64,000 nt of DNA from Acidithiobacillus ferrooxidans ATCC 23270 (GCF_000021485.1 NC_011761.1:1952001-2016000), one strand, 5' to 3'. Shown: positions 1-12,126, counted from the stretch's first letter. Notes: generated by a model from the sequence alone, not told the origin. A program made the numbers and translations.

Positions 1-549
<549 letters not shown>

Positions 550-561
550 GAGGACCGCCGC

Positions 562-987
562 TTGCCTGTCGCCTCGTTTTATACCCTGCCCCCGACACTG
601 CTTACCGCGCACGAACAGCGGCGCGGCATGTGCCGGGTGATTGCCAAGGTGTGGCAGGTCATGGGAGAAGCAGATATCCTGTGTCCGGATACGGAGGCCG
701 GACAGACCCTGGATGACCTGCTCTGGACCTTTCAGGCGGGAGCTTTCGTGCCCCATGCCCGGGGTGCAGGAGAACCGGTACGCATCCACGAGAACGGTGC
801 ATGGCCCTTGCAGGGCAAGGCGCTGGTGCTCTGCGGGCTGGACAAATTGCCAGCGCCCCTCCCCCCCTGCGAGCGGCTCATCGACTTCATTCCGGTCGCA
901 GAGCAACTGCGCGGCTTCGCCAGAGAACGATACAGACAATTAAAGAACGCAGGATTCACCATGCAGGTGCATCCCCTGGAAGCCTGA
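562..987 (+). CDS. holC: DNA polymerase III chi subunit
   Basis: This 141-residue protein fits the chi subunit, which in the clamp-loader complex pairs with psi and contacts single-strand-binding protein. Family features include the N-terminal strand with FYTLP, the region C-PDTEAGQTLDDLLWTFQAGAFVPH, and the C-terminal segment ERLIDFIPVAEQ. The start is a TTG at 562, 12 bases after the pepA stop; no better ATG exists upstream of the conserved N-terminus. The order pepA-holC-valS is widely conserved and supports the call. An unknown gene is inserted between holC and valS here. Confidence 0.88.
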   Translation: MPVASFYTLPPTLLTAHEQRRGMCRVIAKVWQVMGEADILCPDTEAGQTLDDLLWTFQAGAFVPHARGAGEPVRIHENGAWPLQGKALVLCGLDKLPAPLPPCERLIDFIPVAEQLRGFARERYRQLKNAGFTMQVHPLEA

Positions 988-1000
988 CTGGAGACACGCC

Positions 1001-1692
1001 ATGGCAAGCATGACCACACGTAAGGAACCCGTCCTTGAAGAACAGATGGACGTCGATGACGACGCCCCGCTGTTGCTCACCAACCTTGTACGTCCGGGGT
1101 TGCCGCCCCAGCTCTGGCGACATGCGGACGACGAAGCGCCGGAAGCCGTAAACCGTCCGGCGGCAGAGGCGGCGCCGGACCAACCCCCTCCACATGGTTC
1201 CGGGCCGGTGGCGACGCCCGACAATCCCGCCGCCTTTTCCATGCGTTGGGAGGAAGCTGCGGCAGCGCGCAATGGCGCAGCAGCAGCTTCTGGAGAATAT
1301 GCACAGGCGGCCCCACACTGGCAGGATGACGCGGCTTCCCCGGAAACACTGCTGAAGACCACGACGACCGATGCCCCCGAAGCTGTCGGGCCCACCGCCG
1401 CGATGCCTCCCATGACCCTCGATTTTCTCAAAGACTTCGAAGAGTTGCTTTTCCGGGAGATCGAACGACGAATCATCAACGAGATCGAAGAGCAGGTGAC
1501 ACAGCATCTGCAAACTGTCTGGAAGGAGCGGATCAGCCTGACGATCATGCGTACCCTTGCACTGGAGGGCATCCAGTTGCGTGAAAGCCTGACCGAAGAT
1601 CTTCGCAAATCGCTTCCGGAAATACTGCAGCGCGTCCTGCACGAAGGCCTGGACCAGATCAACGCCTCGGAAATCGAGAAAGATACCCTACC

Positions 1693-1696
<4 letters not shown>
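1001..1696 (+). CDS. Hypothetical protein between holC and valS
   Basis: This 231-residue acidic protein is not recognised. The N-terminal 130 residues are low complexity, rich in Ala, Pro and Asp, and probably disordered. The C-terminal 95 residues are predicted helical and charged ([20 protein letters not shown] and following), with a heptad-like pattern that could form a coiled coil. A GGAG ribosome site lies 8 bases before the ATG. The stop overlaps the valS start as ATGA, so it is probably translationally coupled to valS. Proteins of this position and architecture occur between holC and valS in some beta- and gammaproteobacteria; a role in the replisome or with ValRS is only a guess. Confidence 0.75.
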
Positions 1697-4509
<2,813 letters not shown>

Positions 4510-4539
4510 TCAACGCCCCCGGAAACCGGAGACACCCGG

Positions 4540-5895
4540 ATGGCTAAACGCCAGATCTATCCCCTGGAACCCCTGTTCGGAAGCATGCTCTCGCCTTTCG
4601 AACAGTTTCTGCGGCGGGCAACGGCGGGTGGTATCGTTCTCATCGCGGCCACCATCCTCACCCTGATTCTCAGCAACTCCACCTGGCACACGGCCTATCA
4701 CGCGTTCTGGGAGCAGCATCTCAGCCTGCGCTGGGGTAACTGGATATTCGATCAGAGCCTGCATCACTGGATTAACGACGGACTGATGGCGGTGTTCTTT
4801 TTTGTGGTCGGGCTGGAACTCAAGCGGGAATTTCTGGTCGGGGAGCTCTCCTCGCTGCGGGATGCCGCCTTGCCGGTCATCGCCGCGCTTGGCGGCATGC
4901 TGGCCCCGGCACTGATTTATCACCAGTTTAACCCGACCGGCCCGGCGGCAGACGGTTGGGGAATCCCGATGGCGACGGATATTGCCTTCGCCATCGGGAT
5001 TCTCGTCCTGCTCGCCTGGCGCATCCCCCGTAATCTGATCATTTTTCTGACCGCCCTGGCCATCGCCGATGATCTGGGTGCAGTGCTGGTCATCGCGATT
5101 TTTTACACACCGGCGCTCCATATCAAAGCGCTGATGATCGCCGCGCTCTTGCTGCTGGCCTTGCTTTTGTTCAACCGGAGCGGCGTTCGTCATACCCTGC
5201 CCTATCTGCTGGTCGGGCTACCCTTCTGGTATTTCGTGATACTCTCCGGAATCCACGCCACGGTGGCCGGGATTTTTCTGGCGTTTACCATCCCGGCGCG
5301 GGGCCGCATACTGCCCGACGAACTAGCGGACAACCTCAGTGCCCACGGACAACACCTGCGCGATACCATAACCCACAGCAAACGTCTGAATCCTCTGGTC
5401 AACGGACAGCTCGCCGGGATCATTCAGGACATCCGCAACCTCAGTGTCGCCGCGCTGGCTCCCCAACAGCGTCTGGAGCATGCCATTCAGCCCTGGGTGA
5501 CTTTTGCGGTCCTTCCGGTTTTTGCGCTCGCCAACGCCGGCATCAATTTTGCGCATATCTCCGTGAACATGCTGTTCAGTAGCGTTACCATCGGTACTTG
5601 CCTGGGATTGGTATTGGGCAAATTCCTGGGCATCGGCCTCAGCAGTTGGCTGGCCGTGCGCCTCAAAATCGCGCGGCTGCCTGCCGGGGTACGATGGCGG
5701 CACCTGCTGGGCGCTGCCTGGCTCGGCGGCATCGGTTTTACCATGTCCTTATTTATCGGCCAACTGGCCTTTGGCGATCCGCGTCTGCGAGAAGAAGCCA
5801 AACTCGGTATCCTGCTCGCATCGCTGATAGCCGCAAGCATAGGTTTGCTCTGGCTGTTTCAGGTAAGCCGCAAAAAAGGAGACGTACCCGCATGA
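4540..5895 (+). CDS. nhaA: Na+/H+ antiporter NhaA
   Basis: An inner-membrane sodium/proton antiporter of 451 residues with about twelve membrane segments. The ion-binding aspartates are visible: ATDIAFAIG contains Asp147, and ALAIADDLGAV contains Asp177-Asp178, with the same spacing as Asp133, Asp163 and Asp164 of the E. coli protein. The GGIGFTMSLFI segment near residue 400 is the conserved TM XI region. It is somewhat longer than E. coli NhaA (388) because of a larger soluble loop around residues 245-300. It overlaps nadC by ATGA. With the CPA1 antiporter at 42717 and the Kdp system, it is one of three monovalent-cation transporters in the window. Confidence 0.97.
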   Translation: MAKRQIYPLEPLFGSMLSPFEQFLRRATAGGIVLIAATILTLILSNSTWHTAYHAFWEQHLSLRWGNWIFDQSLHHWINDGLMAVFFFVVGLELKREFLVGELSSLRDAALPVIAALGGMLAPALIYHQFNPTGPAADGWGIPMATDIAFAIGILVLLAWRIPRNLIIFLTALAIADDLGAVLVIAIFYTPALHIKALMIAALLLLALLLFNRSGVRHTLPYLLVGLPFWYFVILSGIHATVAGIFLAFTIPARGRILPDELADNLSAHGQHLRDTITHSKRLNPLVNGQLAGIIQDIRNLSVAALAPQQRLEHAIQPWVTFAVLPVFALANAGINFAHISVNMLFSSVTIGTCLGLVLGKFLGIGLSSWLAVRLKIARLPAGVRWRHLLGAAWLGGIGFTMSLFIGQLAFGDPRLREEAKLGILLASLIAASIGLLWLFQVSRKKGDVPA

Positions 5896-6719
5896 TCCCC
5901 GCTGACGTATTACACACGGTACAAGAGGCGCTTGCCGAAGATATCGGCAGCGGTGACCTGACCGCAGCACTCATTCCGGCAGATCAGGAATTGCGCGCGC
6001 GCATCATCAGCCGGGAAGCGGGCATTCTTTGCGGACGTCCCTATGCGGATGCCACTTTCGCCGCGCTATCCCCCGCCCTTCAGATCCACTGGCAATTGGC
6101 CGAAGGCGCGTGGATGCTGCCCGATCAGGAAATCTGCCGCATTGCCGGTCCTGCCAGGGCCCTGCTCAGCGGCGAGCGCACCGCGCTGAATTTCCTGCAG
6201 ACGCTCTCCGGTACCGCCACCCTGGTCAGGACTTTTGTCGACCTGTTGCGCGGTCATAAAACCCACCTGCTGGACACTCGTAAAACCATCCCCGGCCTGC
6301 GTCACGCGCAAAAATATGCGGTGCGCATCGGTGGCGGACACAACCACCGACTGGGCCTATACGATGGCATTCTCATCAAGGAAAATCACATCGCTGCCTG
6401 CGGCAGCATCGCGGCGGCACTGCAGGCGGCCCGGCATCTGGCTCCGGCACTCACCCGCATCGAAATTGAAGTGGAAAATCTGAGCCAGTTGGAAGAAGCG
6501 CTGAGCGCGGGTGCCGACATGATCCTTCTCGACAACTTTACCCTGGAGGATTTGCGCCTTGCCGTGCAGCGAGTCGCAGGGCGTCTGCCCCTGGAGGCAT
6601 CGGGGAATATGGACCTGCACAATATCACTGAAGCAGCGGCCACCGGCGTGGATTTCATTTCCGTGGGCAGCCTCACCCGCCATCTGCGCAGCCTGGATCT
6701 GTCGCTGCGCCATCTCTGA
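5892..6719 (+). CDS. nadC: Nicotinate-nucleotide pyrophosphorylase (carboxylating)
   Basis: Quinolinate phosphoribosyltransferase, 275 residues, which converts quinolinate and PRPP to nicotinate mononucleotide in de novo NAD synthesis. Family hallmarks are ALAEDIGSGDLTAALI near the N-terminus, ERTALNFLQTLSGTAT, the substrate-binding DTRKTIPGLR, KYAVRIGGG.NHR, LIKENHI and ASGNMDLHNI. The open frame continues far upstream inside nhaA, but the ATG at 5892 places the start exactly at the family N-terminus and gives an ATGA overlap with the nhaA stop. No nadA or nadB is seen nearby. Confidence 0.97.
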   Translation: MIPADVLHTVQEALAEDIGSGDLTAALIPADQELRARIISREAGILCGRPYADATFAALSPALQIHWQLAEGAWMLPDQEICRIAGPARALLSGERTALNFLQTLSGTATLVRTFVDLLRGHKTHLLDTRKTIPGLRHAQKYAVRIGGGHNHRLGLYDGILIKENHIAACGSIAAALQAARHLAPALTRIEIEVENLSQLEEALSAGADMILLDNFTLEDLRLAVQRVAGRLPLEASGNMDLHNITEAAATGVDFISVGSLTRHLRSLDLSLRHL

Positions 6720-6735
6720 GCGTTCCTCCGCTCAG
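6716..6735. terminator. Symmetric hairpin spanning two convergent stop codons
   Basis: CTGAGCG (6716-6722) and CGCTCAG (6729-6735) form a perfect 7-bp stem with a 6-base loop. It covers the nadC stop and the stop of the convergent dioxygenase-like gene. There is no T tract on either strand, so it may stabilise 3' ends or act only weakly as a terminator. Confidence 0.3.
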
Positions 6736-7970
6736 GAGGCACGTGCCGCCGCATCCAGACTGCGCAGGGTCTCATCCGCACCTGCCGCCGCCGTCAGGTC
6801 GGCGACATTATCCTTGGTGAAGAAGCCCTGGAAACCTCCGAAGCGCTGTACGTACTCCACGATCAGCGAGGAATGTTCCGAAGCGCTGGAGAAAATCTGC
6901 TTCAGCCCTTCCCGCTCCGAACCAGCAACCTCCAGCAGAAATTTCTGCCCGCAATTCTGCAGGACGTTCACCACATGGTCGATATTGGCCTGACCTCCGG
7001 TGTGTCCATCCCGCACCGCCACCGCCAGATGATGTAAACGCGGCCCGAAGTTGCGCACGAAGGCCTCGGTGGGGGATGGTCTGCCGATCAGATGATTGCA
7101 AAAGTACGGATGGTTGGCGGCGGTAAAAACCTTGGCCGGGCTATGCAATTCACTGGTAAAATGCATGCTCTTGGTCACATTCGTGGAGGAGTTCTGATCG
7201 GGAATATCGTAGGAACCCCAATAGTAGTAACTGGAGAGAGTCAGATACTCGAGAATGGCCGCCTCCCGGTTCTGACTGTATACCCTGGTCGCCAGGTGGT
7301 CGATGGGTAGAAGGAGCTTGTCCAGACCGAGCCTCTCACGCAATTCCTTGGCCCGTTCAAAGGCGACCTGCATGTCCTCCCGGATGAAGGACAGCCCCAG
7401 GGAATAGACCCGGATGTGGTCGTCCGGGCGCTCCCAGTAACCGACGATATTGTGGGTATAGGGAGACGGTTTGACGATGGCCATATTCCCCGGCAACTCC
7501 AGGTGGCGAACCTGCTCCTGATTGAAAAAACGGATTTCCCGGCCCTTCTGCGCCTCCACCACCTCATGCAGGTTTTTAACCTGAAAGATTTCCCCCATAT
7601 ATCGGGAGTTCGGCCGCCGCGCCCCGATGGGGTAGACCTCGTTGAGACTGCGAAAAATACCGTGCAGGTTGGGATCTTTCACCTCCCGCACCAACACGTC
7701 GGGGGCATTCATGTCGATTCGCAGGATGTGCGTCGAGTGCTGCTCTGTTTCCAGGGTAACCAGGTAGTCATAAGGCGTCATCAGGCAGAGTTCGCCGACA
7801 TAGGCCGCGGAATGCCCGGGCTCCACCGTGATCATCAGACTGTCGATACGGCCGATATTTTCGCTGAGACCCTGGCGGTCACGGTCTTCCAGCAACCGTC
7901 CCAGCCACTCCTCAAAAAAAGCGGAATTCTGCTTGTCGCCCTGTCGCTGAAAATCTACCGATGCCTGCAT
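6732..7970 (-). CDS. VOC-superfamily (4-hydroxyphenylpyruvate dioxygenase-like) protein
   Basis: About 412 residues. Three segments resemble the Fe-binding triad of 4-hydroxyphenylpyruvate dioxygenases: LPIDHLATRVY (first His), GPRLHHLAVAVRD (second His) and LIVEYVQRFGGFQGFF (Glu, followed by a FGFG-like C-terminal element). The N-terminal half is weakly similar. It is probably a mononuclear iron dioxygenase-like enzyme of the vicinal-oxygen-chelate superfamily, but the substrate is unknown. The frame can start at GTG 7988 or ATG 7976, but ATG 7970 has GGAGGG at ideal spacing and is preferred. It is transcribed divergently from the tetR gene, and the shared 162-base intergenic region contains the palindrome at 8104-8123. 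Confidence 0.65.
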   Translation of the reverse strand: MQASVDFQRQGDKQNSAFFEEWLGRLLEDRDRQGLSENIGRIDSLMITVEPGHSAAYVGELCLMTPYDYLVTLETEQHSTHILRIDMNAPDVLVREVKDPNLHGIFRSLNEVYPIGARRPNSRYMGEIFQVKNLHEVVEAQKGREIRFFNQEQVRHLELPGNMAIVKPSPYTHNIVGYWERPDDHIRVYSLGLSFIREDMQVAFERAKELRERLGLDKLLLPIDHLATRVYSQNREAAILEYLTLSSYYYWGSYDIPDQNSSTNVTKSMHFTSELHSPAKVFTAANHPYFCNHLIGRPSPTEAFVRNFGPRLHHLAVAVRDGHTGGQANIDHVVNVLQNCGQKFLLEVAGSEREGLKQIFSSASEHSSLIVEYVQRFGGFQGFFTKDNVADLTAAAGADETLRSLDAAARAS

Positions 7971-8103
7971 ATCCATCCCTCCATTCACATCCTGCCGATC
8001 AGTGTACCCCCCTTGATCCAGGCGGCCAACGTACTACCCCCTCGCACTGCCCTTGCTTCACCGACCGCATCTTGCCGGAAAAGCACATGCATTTCCTTGA
8101 CAA

Positions 8104-8123
8104 GATACCGATTGGTCGGTATC
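8104..8123. promoter_or_regulatory. Palindromic operator upstream of tetR
   Basis: GATACCGA (8104-8111) and TCGGTATC (8116-8123) are perfect inverted arms around TTGG, ending 9 bases before the tetR ATG. Size, symmetry and position are those of a TetR-family operator for autorepression. It also lies in the divergent region to the dioxygenase-like gene. Confidence 0.7.
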
Positions 8124-8132
8124 CTTAATTGC

Positions 8133-8750
8133 ATGATGATACAGCCCCTACGGAAAACCCGTAACCCGGAGCAGACCCGCAGCGATCTACTGGACGCCGC
8201 CTATATCGAGATTTTGGAATCCGGCTTTCAGGCGGCCAGCCTGGAACGCATTCTTGCCAATACCTCGGTAAGCAAAGGCGCGCTCTACCATCACTTCGGC
8301 ACCAAGCGCGAACTGGGGCTGGCCGTAGTCGAAGAAGTGATTGCGCCGCAACTTGCGGTGCGGTGGTTCGCCCCTTTTGCCGAGCACGATGACCCTTTGG
8401 TCAGCCTCCAGCGTATTCTCGAAGAAAAAATCACTACTGCCGACGAATCCGTCATCCGCTACGGCTGTCCCCTCAATAATCTCATCCAGGAGATGAGCCC
8501 CCTCGATGAGGCGTTCCGCTGCGGGTTGCAGCAGATTCTCGATCGCTGGGTCGCGGTCATGGCCGACGCCTTGGCCAGGGGGCAGACCGCCGGCAAGGTG
8601 CGCACCGACGTCGAGGCGAAAGAGGTAGCACTCTTCATCGTTGCCGCCATCGAAGGCTGCGTCGGCCTGGGCAAAAATGCGCAGTCCGTCGAAGCCTATC
8701 GGCGTTGTTTGCGACAGTTGCAACTCTACGTCCAGTCACTGGCCGCCTGA
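8133..8750 (+). CDS. TetR/AcrR-family regulator (NemR-like context)
   Basis: A 205-residue one-component repressor. The N-terminal HTH is clear: residues about 10-55 carry TRSDLLDAAYIEI, ASLERILANTSVSKGALYHHF and GTKRELGLAVVEE. The C-terminal ligand domain contains RYGCPLNNLIQEMSPLDEAFR with Cys112, a segment common in a TetR subgroup linked to oxidoreductases; Cys112 is a possible electrophile sensor (inference by analogy with NemR). The open frame extends upstream, but ATG 8133 (or 8136) sits at the domain boundary just after the palindrome. The next two genes encode a dienelactone hydrolase and an Old Yellow Enzyme, so it probably controls a reactive-electrophile detoxification operon. Confidence 0.9.
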   Translation: MMIQPLRKTRNPEQTRSDLLDAAYIEILESGFQAASLERILANTSVSKGALYHHFGTKRELGLAVVEEVIAPQLAVRWFAPFAEHDDPLVSLQRILEEKITTADESVIRYGCPLNNLIQEMSPLDEAFRCGLQQILDRWVAVMADALARGQTAGKVRTDVEAKEVALFIVAAIEGCVGLGKNAQSVEAYRRCLRQLQLYVQSLAA

Positions 8751-8841
8751 TAGTAGCGTCCCGTAGCGTGCCGTGAACATTTGCTTCGCAATTTCCGGCG
8801 TGCCGCTTTTTTCTGCTTCCTGACCGCAGCAAGGAGATATC

Positions 8842-9570
8842 ATGTCGCAGATCACCTCTGAATGGGTTCAACTGGAAAACGGCCCACGCGCCTGGTATGC
8901 CCGCCCCGTCGGCGTGGGTCCATACCCGGCCGTGCTGGTCTTCATCGAGGCCTTCGGAGTCAACGCACACTTTCAGGACGTGGCCCAGCGTCTTGCCCGG
9001 GCGGGTTATTGCGCCATGGTGCCCGACCTGTATCACGGCAAGACCTATGATTATTCCGACTTTGACGGTGCCATCGGCCACCTCAAGACCCTGAACGACG
9101 CAGTCGTCATGCAGGAGGCGGGCCTGGCCATCCAGGCACTGCAGCAACGTGCCGAGGTGCGCAAGGACGCCATCGGGGCGCTGGGGTTCTGTATGGGCGG
9201 ACGCTACGCCTTCATGGCCAATGCCATCCATGCAGACCAGCTTCGCGCCGCGGTCGCCTTCTACGGCGGCGGTATTGCCCCCGATCAGGATTCCGTCGGA
9301 CGTAAGCCAGTGCTGCATCTGGTGGACCAGATGCGGGCGCCGCTGCTGCTGCTTTACGGCGCGGAGGACCAATCCATCACCCCCGAAGAACATGGTCGCA
9401 TCGCCACCGCGCTCAGCACCGCCGGCAAACGCTATACCCTGACCGTGTTTCCGGGTGCGCCACACGGCTTTTTTGCGGATCCCCGGGGCAGCTTCCGTCC
9501 CGATGCCGCGCAGGAAGGCTGGCGCCTGACCCTTGACCACTTCACCCGTTACCTCGGAGCATCCGCATGA
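8842..9570 (+). CDS. Dienelactone hydrolase family protein
   Basis: A 242-residue cytosolic alpha/beta hydrolase of the carboxymethylenebutenolidase type. The Cys nucleophile is in GFCMGG (Cys117), the acid in YGAEDQSI and the His in GAPHGFF, giving a complete Cys-Asp-His triad. IEAFGVNAHFQDVA near residue 35 is the family Glu-containing loop. An AAGGAGAT ribosome site precedes the ATG. The stop overlaps the next start by ATGA, so hydrolase and OYE-type reductase are probably made together. The substrate is probably a lactone, enol ester or electrophile adduct rather than a ring-cleavage intermediate, as no aromatic pathway genes are nearby. Confidence 0.9.
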   Translation: MSQITSEWVQLENGPRAWYARPVGVGPYPAVLVFIEAFGVNAHFQDVAQRLARAGYCAMVPDLYHGKTYDYSDFDGAIGHLKTLNDAVVMQEAGLAIQALQQRAEVRKDAIGALGFCMGGRYAFMANAIHADQLRAAVAFYGGGIAPDQDSVGRKPVLHLVDQMRAPLLLLYGAEDQSITPEEHGRIATALSTAGKRYTLTVFPGAPHGFFADPRGSFRPDAAQEGWRLTLDHFTRYLGASA

Positions 9571-10643
9571 CGCACAAGCTGTTTTCCTCCTGGACGTTAC
9601 GCAGCGTCACCCTGCGCAACCGCATCTGCGTGGCGCCCATGTGCCAGTATTCCACACCCGATGGCGTCGCTGGGGACTGGCATATGGTGCATCTCGGCAG
9701 CCGCGCCGTGGGTGGCGCCGGGCTGGTCATGGTGGAAGCGGCTGCCATCAGCCCGGAAGGCCGCATTTCCCCCCGCGACCTCGGTATCTGGACGGATGCG
9801 CAGGCGCGGGCACTGGCTCCCATCGTGGCGTTCATGAAGACGCAGGGGACGGTCACCGCCATTCAGATCGCCCATGCGGGACGGAAGGCGTCCACCCGGC
9901 CGCCCTTTCTCGGTGGCGACCCCATTGCGCCCGATGCCGAGGGCGGCTGGGAGCCTCTGGGACCCAGTGCCCTGCCCTTCCACCACAGCCATACCGTGCC
10001 CCACGCCATGGACGCCCAGAACCTGGAGAAGGTACGCAGGGACTTTGTGGCCGCGGCCAGACGTGCACTGGCCGCGGGATTCGAGGTTCTGGAACTGCAC
10101 ATGGCCCACGGCTATCTGCTGCACAGCTTTCTGTCCCCCATCAGCAACCAGCGGACCGACGACTACGGCGGCAGCCTGGAAAACCGCATGCGCCTGCCAC
10201 TGGAAATCACCGCTGCCGTGCGCGCGGTGTGGCCCGAAGATCTGCCCCTCTGGGTGAGGATTTCCGCCACGGACTGGGTGCGCGGCGGCTGGGATCTGGA
10301 GCAGTCCGTCGTCCTCGCCAAAGCGTTGAAGGACCGTGGCGTGGACGTCATCGATTGCAGCAGCGGTGGCATGACGCCGGATGCCGTCATCCCCGCCGGC
10401 CCCGGCTTCCAGACGCCTTTCGCCAGCGCCATCCGCCAGGAGGTCGGCATGCCCACCGTCGCTGTCGGCCTCATCACCGAGGCGATGCAGGCAGAACACA
10501 TCCTCGTCACCGAACAGGCTGACGCCGTGGCCCTGGCCCGGGAACTGCTGCGCAACCCCTACTGGCCCCTGCACGCGGCCCGAGAACTCGGCGTCGATAT
10601 CGCCTGGCCCGTACAGTACGATCGCGCCAAAGCACGCCCATAA
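9567..10643 (+). CDS. NADH:flavin oxidoreductase, Old Yellow Enzyme family (YqjM type)
   Basis: A 358-residue FMN-dependent ene-reductase that reduces activated C=C bonds or nitro groups with NAD(P)H. It begins with LFSSWTLRSVTLRNRI and APMCQYS, where the Cys is the redox-tuning residue of YqjM-like enzymes. Other family motifs are QIAHAGRK, the substrate-binding HMAHGYLLHSFLSP, SNQRTDDYGGSLENRMR, and VGLITEAMQAE near the FMN phosphate site. Start and upstream stop overlap (ATGA). With the tetR and dienelactone hydrolase genes it forms a three-gene cassette resembling nemRA-type electrophile defence. Confidence 0.93.
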   Translation: MTHKLFSSWTLRSVTLRNRICVAPMCQYSTPDGVAGDWHMVHLGSRAVGGAGLVMVEAAAISPEGRISPRDLGIWTDAQARALAPIVAFMKTQGTVTAIQIAHAGRKASTRPPFLGGDPIAPDAEGGWEPLGPSALPFHHSHTVPHAMDAQNLEKVRRDFVAAARRALAAGFEVLELHMAHGYLLHSFLSPISNQRTDDYGGSLENRMRLPLEITAAVRAVWPEDLPLWVRISATDWVRGGWDLEQSVVLAKALKDRGVDVIDCSSGGMTPDAVIPAGPGFQTPFASAIRQEVGMPTVAVGLITEAMQAEHILVTEQADAVALARELLRNPYWPLHAARELGVDIAWPVQYDRAKARP

Positions 10644-10725
10644 TCCCCCTTACCGTTCGGGGGCTGCCATCGGGGTGGCAAAAAACGCGCTTGCGGCGGC
10701 CCGCAGGGAGCGGTAATAAAGGGTG

Positions 10726-11352
10726 TCAGACGGGGTTCGGGACGGATTCCACCAGCAATTTCTGCAACTGCGCGAGCGTCGCCCTGCGCAAAGGTCGGCC
10801 GTCCACGGGGGATGCGGGACTGCGCCGGTCCTCGTCCAGATCAAAGAGGACCAGACGCAGATCCGCCCCGGCAAAATTCAGCTTCAGGCAAGGATAATCC
10901 CGGGCCGGGGCATCCCCATAATGAAGCCGCTGCCAGACTTCTTCATAAGCTACCTTCTGATCCATCAGAAAAAAAATCACGCTCTCCGGCGCGTCCACAA
11001 AAAGATGGAGGGTGACGGGCGCGTGGCGCGTCGCCGTCCCGGTCAGAACCGGCCCGGTCAGACGCGGCCGAAACTCCGCCAGCCACTGCATGGCCTGCGC
11101 AGCCTGCTCGCGGAGCTGGCGCAACTCCGCCTCATGAACCTGACCGTGGAAAAGCTGCAGACGCGACTGAAGCTCTTCCTCGATCTCCGCATTACTTGGC
11201 CAGTCCTGCTGGGCGTCGCCGCCGGCGCCCAGGCGGCGCGCCGCCTTTTCCTTGGCCACCCGGAAGTCCACCACCCCTTCGTCGGCCATGATCCGCGCCG
11301 ATTCCACCACCAGCAAGCGCCGCAAACGGGACTGTTGCTGTGACTTGGCCAT
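10726..11352 (-). CDS. Conserved protein with nucleotidyltransferase-like features
   Basis: About 208 residues. The N-terminal third is a basic helix-rich region (RLRRLLVVESARIMADEGV..FRVAKEKAARRL). It is followed by FRPRLTGPVLTGTAT..APVTLHLFVDAPESV, which resembles the beta-strand region of minimal nucleotidyltransferase folds in conserved gammaproteobacterial proteins of unknown role. RRSPASPVDGRPLRRATLAQL at the C-terminus is also conserved in that group. The frame is open to 11385, but ATG 11352 matches the usual N-terminus and leaves room for the tRNA promoter. No function is established. It is convergent with the OYE gene and divergent from tRNA-Leu. Confidence 0.75.
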   Translation of the reverse strand: MAKSQQQSRLRRLLVVESARIMADEGVVDFRVAKEKAARRLGAGGDAQQDWPSNAEIEEELQSRLQLFHGQVHEAELRQLREQAAQAMQWLAEFRPRLTGPVLTGTATRHAPVTLHLFVDAPESVIFFLMDQKVAYEEVWQRLHYGDAPARDYPCLKLNFAGADLRLVLFDLDEDRRSPASPVDGRPLRRATLAQLQKLLVESVPNPV

Positions 11353-11368
11353 TTCCGCACCCCGCTCA

Positions 11369-11397
11369 TTGTCTACAAACGACATTCCGCATAAGAT
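11369..11397 (+). promoter_or_regulatory. Sigma70-like promoter for tRNA-Leu
   Basis: TTGTCT (11369-11374) and TAAGAT (11392-11397) are separated by 17 bases and end 9 bases before the tRNA 5' end, which is the geometry expected for a tRNA promoter. Confidence 0.5.
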
Positions 11398-11406
11398 AGC
11401 GCGAAT

Positions 11407-11491
11407 GCGAGAGTGGCGGAATTGGTAGACGCACTGGATTTAGGTTCCAGCGGTTACGGCCGTGCGAGTTCGAGTCTCGCCTTTCGCACCA
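11407..11491 (+). tRNA. tRNA-Leu (anticodon UAG)
   Basis: The acceptor arms GCGAGAG (11407-11413) and CTTTCGC pair with one G-U. The D arm contains TTGGTAGA, and the T arm contains GTTCGAGTC. The anticodon stem CTGGA/TCCAG encloses TTTAGGT, giving anticodon UAG. The long variable arm is that of a class II (Leu) tRNA. The 3' CCA is encoded. Confidence 0.97.
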
Positions 11492-11559
11492 ACTTCTCAA
11501 AAATGCCGTTGCTCCGTAAGCTGATCGCGTGCCGCAAGTTCGGTACAAAAGGGGCATAA

Positions 11560-12126
11560 ATGAATATGCAACAATCCATTATGTCAGGGTATCAAAAGTT
11601 TTTCACTAGAAGCGGCCGGGCGCCGCGCTCGGAATACTGGTATTTCCTTTTATTCTATCTATTGTTGAATATTGCCGTACAGCTACTGGGTACCTATGTC
11701 CGAACCCACGGTCAGTCCAGCACCCCTTCCATTCTCCTTTCGATTGTCACGATGGGGTTCTGGCTGGTAGCCCTGGCCACTGTCGTACCAATGCTGATGG
11801 TTACGGTCCGTCGTGTTCACGACATTGGACGGACGGGTTGGTGGGTTGGCGTCTCCTTTATCAACGGGCTCCTGCTCGACGGAGCGTTGGGATATGCGAT
11901 CTTCAGGACCACTATCATGCACAATACCCAAAATCTGCAGGCTGGTCTGCCCAGTGGCGGTATGGCAATAGTCTTGGGCATATTGGGCTTGATCGGCATC
12001 GCGCTGGGCCTTACGATCTTCATCTTCACCATCCTGCCGGGAAGCCCAGGAGAGAACCGTTATGGCCCAAACCCTCTGGACTCCCACGCCACGCCTGTTT
12101 CCGGGCGCGAGATCGATAGATCCTGA
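11560..12126 (+). CDS. DUF805 family membrane protein
   Basis: A 188-residue inner-membrane protein with four likely membrane segments. It has the DUF805 landmarks: FTRSGRAPRSEYWYFLLFY at the start, VRRVHDIGRTGWW in the middle and the C-terminal LPGSPGENRYGPNP. The family has no established biochemical role. It starts 68 bases after tRNA-Leu and may be transcribed independently. Confidence 0.9.
   Translation: MNMQQSIMSGYQKFFTRSGRAPRSEYWYFLLFYLLLNIAVQLLGTYVRTHGQSSTPSILLSIVTMGFWLVALATVVPMLMVTVRRVHDIGRTGWWVGVSFINGLLLDGALGYAIFRTTIMHNTQNLQAGLPSGGMAIVLGILGLIGIALGLTIFIFTILPGSPGENRYGPNPLDSHATPVSGREIDRS

Noticed and set aside
10644-10725. GC-rich hairpins after the OYE gene as a terminator
   Set aside because: Stems such as GCCA/TGGC are followed by A rather than T on the plus strand and have no T tract on the minus strand.
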